A DNA stretch of 9,741 bases. It comes from an uncultured Bacteroidales bacterium (GTDB taxonomy: Bacteria > Bacteroidota > Bacteroidia > Bacteroidales > F082). The notes under the pieces are model-generated. The model searched no databases. It was not told the origin of the DNA and saw only the letters and a program-made list of their open reading frames with translations. The translations under genes and the position numbers were made by a program. Numbering within the stretch: position 1 is the first letter of the stretch; every line of letters starts with the position of its first letter. Positions 6,244 to 9,741 of this stretch are shown here, in pieces. The stretch is taken from positions 1 to 9,741 of the forward strand of contig CALGBV010000188.1 of assembly GCA_937884015.1 (NCBI GenBank), given 5' to 3'.

Positions 6244-6474
6244 AACATAATGTGTTTTTGAACAAAGTTACCTTTTGATTTTTTTTCATTTTCCCGATTG
6301 TGCCATCAATCATAAGTAGGTGAGCAAAAATAGTTTACATAAAAGGCGCAATGCTCCAATATCGTCACCCCTTGGAAAAGGGTGTGAGTAAGCTGATTAT
6401 CTGCTCATTGAGCCTGTTGAGATGAGTGAATTAAAATATAGCTTATTTCCGACCACTTACTTATAATCCCCTTT
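6244..6474. other. Non-coding region with small hairpins downstream of the polysaccharide genes
   Basis: No gene is visible on either strand. A hairpin pairs CACCC (6366-6370) with GGGTG (6380-6384). An exact short palindrome GCTCA-T-TGAGC lies at 6403-6413, and CTCAT (6404-6408) can pair with ATGAG (6422-6426). The phrase 'CTCATTGAGCCTGTTGAGATGAG' resembles a degenerate copy of a palindrome widespread in Bacteroidetes ('TCATTGAGCCTGTCGAAATGA'); this is from memory. None is followed by a proper T-run on the minus strand, so I see no clear terminator for the upstream genes. Confidence 0.4.
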
Positions 6475-7290
6475 TTATTTTGCCCCGCGCTGCATGGCTT
6501 CCATGTTCAGCACGGCCTTAACGCGTGGCAAAGTGATGATGTTTCGGAATGGATACAGCAGATTTACAGCGATTTTCATCCACCACTGGTAATGGATTTC
6601 AAGGCGGCAGTAGGCTTTTCGGAAATTGAAGTTCTGAATCAGATAATCCTGGATGCCGGAATGTTCGGTGATGGTGCGTGAGCCGTCAGTGACATATCGG
6701 AAATGCTTCTTGCCGAGGTAATGTTCGTTCATGGCGTAGAAAAGGCCGTAGTAGGTGTAGAAAGAATTGGCATGATATTTTGGCAAGATGCAAGTGATTT
6801 TGTAATCGCAGGCATTATCGGAAACATAGTTGATGGCGAAACCCGCAAAATCGTGCGTTTCTTTTGTGAAAATAGCCCAATATTCGCAATTTTCCTGTTC
6901 CAAATAATAAAAGAAATCATCCATAAAATCCTGCTTATTTTTCTCATGGTGCAAAGCCAACGAATTATCGTAGTGATTGACAAAACCATTGTCATACAGC
7001 ACTTTCTTATCAACCAATTGAAAATCGAACAGACTCAGCGCATTCTTGATTTTCAGTCTTTTCTTTGAAGGCAGTTCTTCCAAAGGTGTGAAAATGTCTT
7101 TTATCAAATACCAGAAACTGGTTTCTTTTTGGCAATCGAAATCGTATGTGTTTCTTACAAACAGACCTCCATCACGAAGAAGACAGGTGTAGGATTCTTT
7201 GCTGAGCTTTTGCTCTTCGTGTGGTAATCCGCCAAATCGCCAGGCATTTCTATAGAGGTAATAATTCCATCGATCGAAACTTTGCATCAT
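6475..7290 (-). CDS. GNAT-like protein of a polysaccharide locus (putative acyltransferase)
   Basis: The frame is open to 7383, but the best start is ATG 7290, whose ATGA overlaps the TGA of the upstream glycosyltransferase gene (271 residues, translational coupling); the longer version would overlap that gene by 97 nt. No signal peptide or transmembrane helix is seen. The middle (about 137-156) has 'EYWAIFTKETHDFAGFAINYV', a strand pair typical of GNAT folds in which a protein reports on an acetyl-CoA domain, followed by 'DYKITCILPKYH' and 'YGLFYAMNEHYL'. The most distinctive stretch is 'DGSRTITEHSGIQDYLIQNF' (202-221) and 'FRKAYC' just after it, which resembles hypothetical proteins of Bacteroides capsule and exopolysaccharide loci annotated as GNAT-like or FemAB-like. 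I infer it adds an acyl or aminoacyl group to a sugar, but no substrate can be read from the sequence. It is the last gene of its unit. Confidence 0.75.
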   Translation of the reverse strand: MMQSFDRWNYYLYRNAWRFGGLPHEEQKLSKESYTCLLRDGGLFVRNTYDFDCQKETSFWYLIKDIFTPLEELPSKKRLKIKNALSLFDFQLVDKKVLYDNGFVNHYDNSLALHHEKNKQDFMDDFFYYLEQENCEYWAIFTKETHDFAGFAINYVSDNACDYKITCILPKYHANSFYTYYGLFYAMNEHYLGKKHFRYVTDGSRTITEHSGIQDYLIQNFNFRKAYCRLEIHYQWWMKIAVNLLYPFRNIITLPRVKAVLNMEAMQRGAK

Positions 7291-8042
7291 AGGCGTTTTT
7301 TTATGGCGTGATAGGCGTAGCTGCAGAAACAGGATAAGGTCTGGAATAAGGAAAGTTTTTCCTGCTGACGGTATACTTTCCAAAGATCACATGCAGCCTT
7401 GATTTTGTTGGATGAGGCCGATTTTTCACGGATACGGTACGAAACCAAAATTTCTGATAAGGCATAAGCGAGGAAGCCTTTTTTCAAGATGTTGAGCCAT
7501 GTGGCAGTGTCTTCGCTAGTGCGGAAATCCGGCACTGCTATTTGTCCCGTAATGCTTGTGTCGACCATAACTGTCGAACAGCCAATAATGGTATTATGCA
7601 GATAATCATCGTAATCCAAGTTGCCTGCCGTGTTGATGGTCTTTCCTAGTTCGTTTCCGTCTTCGTCAATCAAATTATAAGATGAATAGCTGAAACCGAT
7701 GTTTTGGGTTTTCATAAAGTCAAACTGCCTTTTCAGCTTGTCAGGATGCCAAACGTCATCGGCATCAAGAAAAGCCAGGTATTGTCCTTTTGCCATGCCA
7801 ATGGCTTGGTTTCGCGTTGCTGCAATGCCTGTGTGCGTTTTTTTTGCAGCAAAATGAATCCTGCTGTCAAGATTCAGGAATCCGTTGACTATTTCTGCGG
7901 TCTTATCGGTTGAAGCATCATCGACAATGAGCAGTTCCCAATCCGTGAAGGTCTGATTGCAGACAGACTGTATGCTGCTTGCTATGAATTTTTCCATGTT
8001 ATAGCAAGGCATGATGACCGATATGAGCGGAGTCGATTGCAT
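7287..8042 (-). CDS. Family 2 glycosyltransferase
   Basis: The start is ATG 8042 (251 residues); the in-frame TTG at 8063 lies inside the terminator T-run and is unlikely. The N-terminal GT-A fold is textbook: 'PLISVIMPCYNMEKFI' (5-20), 'WELLIVDDASTD' (35-46, nucleotide-binding Asp41-Asp42), 'GIAATRNQAIGMAKGQYLAF' (72-91) and the metal-binding DXD as LDADD (92-96). 'TSEDTATWLNI' (176-186) fits the ED motif with the catalytic base. It ends with a helical tail (KKRL) that may touch the membrane. It should transfer one sugar from a nucleotide donor onto a lipid-linked acceptor on the cytoplasmic side; donor and acceptor cannot be predicted. The next gene starts within its stop codon (ATGA). It is separated from manC by an intrinsic terminator, so it may have its own promoter. 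Confidence 0.92.
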   Translation of the reverse strand: MQSTPLISVIMPCYNMEKFIASSIQSVCNQTFTDWELLIVDDASTDKTAEIVNGFLNLDSRIHFAAKKTHTGIAATRNQAIGMAKGQYLAFLDADDVWHPDKLKRQFDFMKTQNIGFSYSSYNLIDEDGNELGKTINTAGNLDYDDYLHNTIIGCSTVMVDTSITGQIAVPDFRTSEDTATWLNILKKGFLAYALSEILVSYRIREKSASSNKIKAACDLWKVYRQQEKLSLFQTLSCFCSYAYHAIKKRL

Positions 8043-8050
8043 TGATGCGG

Positions 8051-8058
8051 CAAAAATA
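8051..8058 (-). promoter_or_regulatory. Possible -7 box (TATTTTTG) for the glycosyltransferase unit
   Basis: TATTTTTG fits TAnnTTTG and lies just after the terminator that ends the manC transcript, where a new promoter would be useful. No TTTG is found 19-21 nt upstream, and the box is only 8 nt from the ATG at 8042. It may be coincidence in the T-rich tail of the terminator. Confidence 0.25.
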
Positions 8059-8061
8059 AGC

Positions 8062-8084
8062 AAAAAAGGCGGCTTGTGGCCACC
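8062..8084 (-). terminator. Intrinsic terminator between manC and the glycosyltransferase gene
   Basis: On the minus strand GGTGGC (8079-8084) pairs with GCCGCC (8068-8073) across the loop CACAA, followed directly by six T (8062-8067). The stem is 6 bp and GC-rich with one G-T pair. It lies 29 nt after the manC stop, exactly where transcription of the upstream unit should end. It splits the polysaccharide locus into two transcription units, or reduces expression of the downstream genes if read-through occurs. Confidence 0.75.
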
Positions 8085-8112
8085 TTAATTGATTATGGTA
8101 TCAAAATTTGTG

Positions 8113-9165
8113 TCATTTCAGTCCTTCAATCCAAACCTTGATTTGCTGCTCATCGTGCAGGCGGCACACCAAAAGCGAATGGTCGCGGTAAGCCACGAGA
8201 TAGTCTTCCAAACCTTCCACAACGGCTTCGGTGCCTTCCTCTATGTTGATGATGGTGTTTTTGTTATCGACGGAAACCACTTTGCCGCGTAAGGCATTGT
8301 TGTCGGCATCTTTTTGGGCGTGCGTGAACAGTGAGCCCCAGGTGCCAATGTCGCTCCAGCCAAAATCAGCGGGAATGGTGTAAGTGTCGGGCGATTTCTC
8401 CATGATGCCGTAGTCGATGCTGATGTTCTGGCAGTCAAGGAAACGGCGATTGATGAAAGATTGTTCTTCGGCGGTGCCAAACTTGTCTTTTCCTTCATCG
8501 AAAAGCATCACCATGTCGGGCAAATTGGTCTTGAAAGCATTCATGATGCCATCGAGTGTCCACATGAAAATGCCTGAGTTCCAAAAATAATTGCCTTCGT
8601 CGACAAATTTCAAGGCTGTCTCGTAGTTTGGTTTTTCCTTGAACATATCCACTTTTACAACTTCAGGCAGTTCGTCCTGCTTTGGAACCTGAATGTAGCC
8701 ATAGCCCGTTTCGGGGCGGCTTGGCTTGATGCCGATAGTCATCAAGGCATTATCTTGCTTTTTCAGGAAATCGAAACCTAAGCGGATAATACGTTGAAAT
8801 TCAGTTTCGTTTGTAACCAAATGGTCGGCAGGTGTCACCACGATGTTGGCATCCTTGCAACGGCTTTGGATGCGATAGCAAGCGTAGGCGATGCAAGGTG
8901 CGGTATTACGCCGTGCCGGTTCGCAAAGCACCTGGTCGGGCTTCAGTTCAGGAAGATGCTCCAAAACAAGATTCTTGTAAGCCGCATTCGTGACAACTAA
9001 AAAGTTTTCATCGGGAATCAAAGGGCTGAAACGCTCGTAAGTACTTCTAATAAAGCTTTTTCCCGTGCCTAAAATATCAAGAAACTGTTTGGGATAATTA
9101 TCTTTGCTTAAAGGCCAGAAACGGCTTCCAATGCCGCCGGCCATAATGATACAGAAGTTATTCAT
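8113..9165 (-). CDS. manC: Mannose-1-phosphate guanylyltransferase
   Basis: The enzyme (EC 2.7.7.13) makes GDP-mannose from GTP and mannose-1-phosphate in the cytoplasm, supplying mannose, and through further steps fucose or rhamnose-type sugars, for surface polysaccharide. The 350-residue protein shows the nucleotidyltransferase signature GGIGSRFWPLS (10-20), PKQF (25-28), EPARRNTAP (82-90), PADH (112-115), PETGYGYI (151-158), FKEKP (175-179), NSGIF (196-200), SIDYGIMEK (249-257) and DFGWSDIGTW (267-276). The length and the absence of the roughly 110-residue cupin domain show that it is the monofunctional form, without the phosphomannose isomerase activity of long ManC/AlgA enzymes. The ATG overlaps the upstream dehydratase gene by 8 nt, so the two are co-transcribed. 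An intrinsic terminator follows. Assignment is firm. Confidence 0.95.
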   Translation of the reverse strand: MNNFCIIMAGGIGSRFWPLSKDNYPKQFLDILGTGKSFIRSTYERFSPLIPDENFLVVTNAAYKNLVLEHLPELKPDQVLCEPARRNTAPCIAYACYRIQSRCKDANIVVTPADHLVTNETEFQRIIRLGFDFLKKQDNALMTIGIKPSRPETGYGYIQVPKQDELPEVVKVDMFKEKPNYETALKFVDEGNYFWNSGIFMWTLDGIMNAFKTNLPDMVMLFDEGKDKFGTAEEQSFINRRFLDCQNISIDYGIMEKSPDTYTIPADFGWSDIGTWGSLFTHAQKDADNNALRGKVVSVDNKNTIINIEEGTEAVVEGLEDYLVAYRDHSLLVCRLHDEQQIKVWIEGLK

Positions 9166-9741
9166 GTTTGTCTAGTTTTTCAAAAATACTGTTGTTGCTA
9201 ATAAACTCGGGCACAATGACTTTCATTTGCGCCACAATCTTGAATGGGTCGGATGTGATGAGTTGGTCGTACAAGGTTGCAATCATGCTATCGACATTCT
9301 TTTCTTCGTATTCACGCACTTTGGCACGCATGATTTTCGGATTGTCGGTCGGAATGGTGTTTTCCTTCTTCGCCAGCAGTTCTTCGTAAAGTTTTTCTCC
9401 AGGCCGCAGACCAATTTCCTTGATTTCAATGTTCGGTTTGTGAGCCAGTTGGCGCATCTTGTCGGCCAAATCCCAAATCTTGACAGGTTGTCCCATATCG
9501 AAAACGAAAATGTCATCGTCCTCGCCAATGGAACCGGCTTCCAAAACAAGGCTGCAAGCCTCCGGAATGGTCATAAAGAAACGGATGATGCGCTTATCGG
9601 TGACGGTAAGCGGACCGCCTTGCTCGATTTGCTTCTTGAACAAAGGCACGACAGAACCATTGGAGCCCAGCACATTGCCAAAACGCGTAGTGACGAATTT
9701 CGTGTTGCTGTTGCGGCTTTGCGTGTAGATTTCAGCAATGC
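9158..9741 (-). CDS. Nucleotide-sugar dehydratase/epimerase, CapD/WbpM/PglF type (5' end outside window)
   Basis: Only the last 193 residues are present; the frame is open to the window edge. They match the C-terminal part of the extended SDR domain of polysaccharide biosynthesis proteins: 'TRFGNVLGSNGSVVPLFKKQ' (18-37), 'TVTD...IRFFMTIPEA' (45-61), 'FVFDMGQPVKIWDLADKM' (78-95) and 'GLRPGEKLYEELL' (110-122). Full-length members have about 600-650 residues with four N-terminal membrane helices and a Rossmann domain, while short soluble ones have about 330-350; which form this is cannot be told because the cofactor and catalytic regions lie outside. Such enzymes typically convert UDP-GlcNAc (or a related UDP-sugar) to its 4-keto-6-deoxy form, the first step to modified amino sugars. 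It overlaps manC by 8 nt, so it belongs to the same polysaccharide operon. Confidence 0.9.
   Translation of the reverse strand, partial: IAEIYTQSRNSNTKFVTTRFGNVLGSNGSVVPLFKKQIEQGGPLTVTDKRIIRFFMTIPEACSLVLEAGSIGEDDDIFVFDMGQPVKIWDLADKMRQLAHKPNIEIKEIGLRPGEKLYEELLAKKENTIPTDNPKIMRAKVREYEEKNVDSMIATLYDQLITSDPFKIVAQMKVIVPEFISNNSIFEKLDKHE

Noticed and set aside
7291..7383. A longer N-terminus (31 extra codons) for the GNAT-like protein.
   Set aside because: It would overlap the glycosyltransferase gene by 97 nt, whereas ATG 7290 gives the classic 4-nt ATGA coupling.
8043..8063. A TTG start seven codons upstream for the glycosyltransferase.
   Set aside because: It falls in the T-run of the terminator; the ATG at 8042 gives the usual short lead before the SVIMPCYN strand.

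Overview
The window looks like a chromosomal segment of a Bacteroidetes bacterium, most likely Bacteroidales. The evidence is: promoters of the TTTG-N19-TAnnTTTG type used by the Bacteroidetes primary sigma factor; almost no Shine-Dalgarno sequences before the starts; a tRNA gene without an encoded CCA; lipoproteins; and a secreted protein ending in a type IX secretion (T9SS) type A sorting signal. Every protein gene I can support lies on the minus strand. The only plus-strand gene is a tRNA.

Region 1 (1-3062) is a three-gene operon for exported proteins, read leftwards from a good promoter at 3032-3062. It encodes a small DUF3244-like periplasmic or secreted protein, then a 362-residue lipoprotein of unknown function, then a long secreted protein with a T9SS sorting domain. 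The last gene runs off the left edge, and no complete open frame marks it within the window. The last two genes are separated by only 2 nt, which suggests coupled expression.

Region 2 (3063-3774) has no convincing gene but is dense with palindromes. It holds a pair of ATTCCC...GGGAAT palindromes around a GC-rich hairpin (3146-3292), then a roughly 410-bp MITE-like element with 21-bp imperfect terminal inverted repeats (3303-3711) and several nested inverted repeats.

Region 3 (3775-5586) encodes a membrane-anchored regulator-like protein: N-terminal export/lipoprotein signal, TPR-type helical repeats, a transmembrane helix, a coiled coil and a C-terminal helix-turn-helix-like domain.

Region 4 (5749-5997) is a complete plus-strand tRNA-Asn(GTT) unit with promoter and intrinsic terminator. 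It is followed by about 480 nt of non-coding DNA (5998-6474) containing an unusual array of GGATTTT motifs with a 12-13 nt period, which folds back on an inverted copy of itself.

Region 5 (6475-9741) is part of a surface polysaccharide (capsule, O-antigen or exopolysaccharide) locus. In transcription order it has a CapD/WbpM/PglF-type nucleotide-sugar dehydratase/epimerase (3' part only), mannose-1-phosphate guanylyltransferase (manC, overlapping by 8 nt), an intrinsic terminator, a family 2 glycosyltransferase, and a GNAT-like protein coupled to it by an ATGA overlap. ManC would supply GDP-mannose, the dehydratase would start a modified amino-sugar pathway, and the last two would assemble or decorate the repeat unit.
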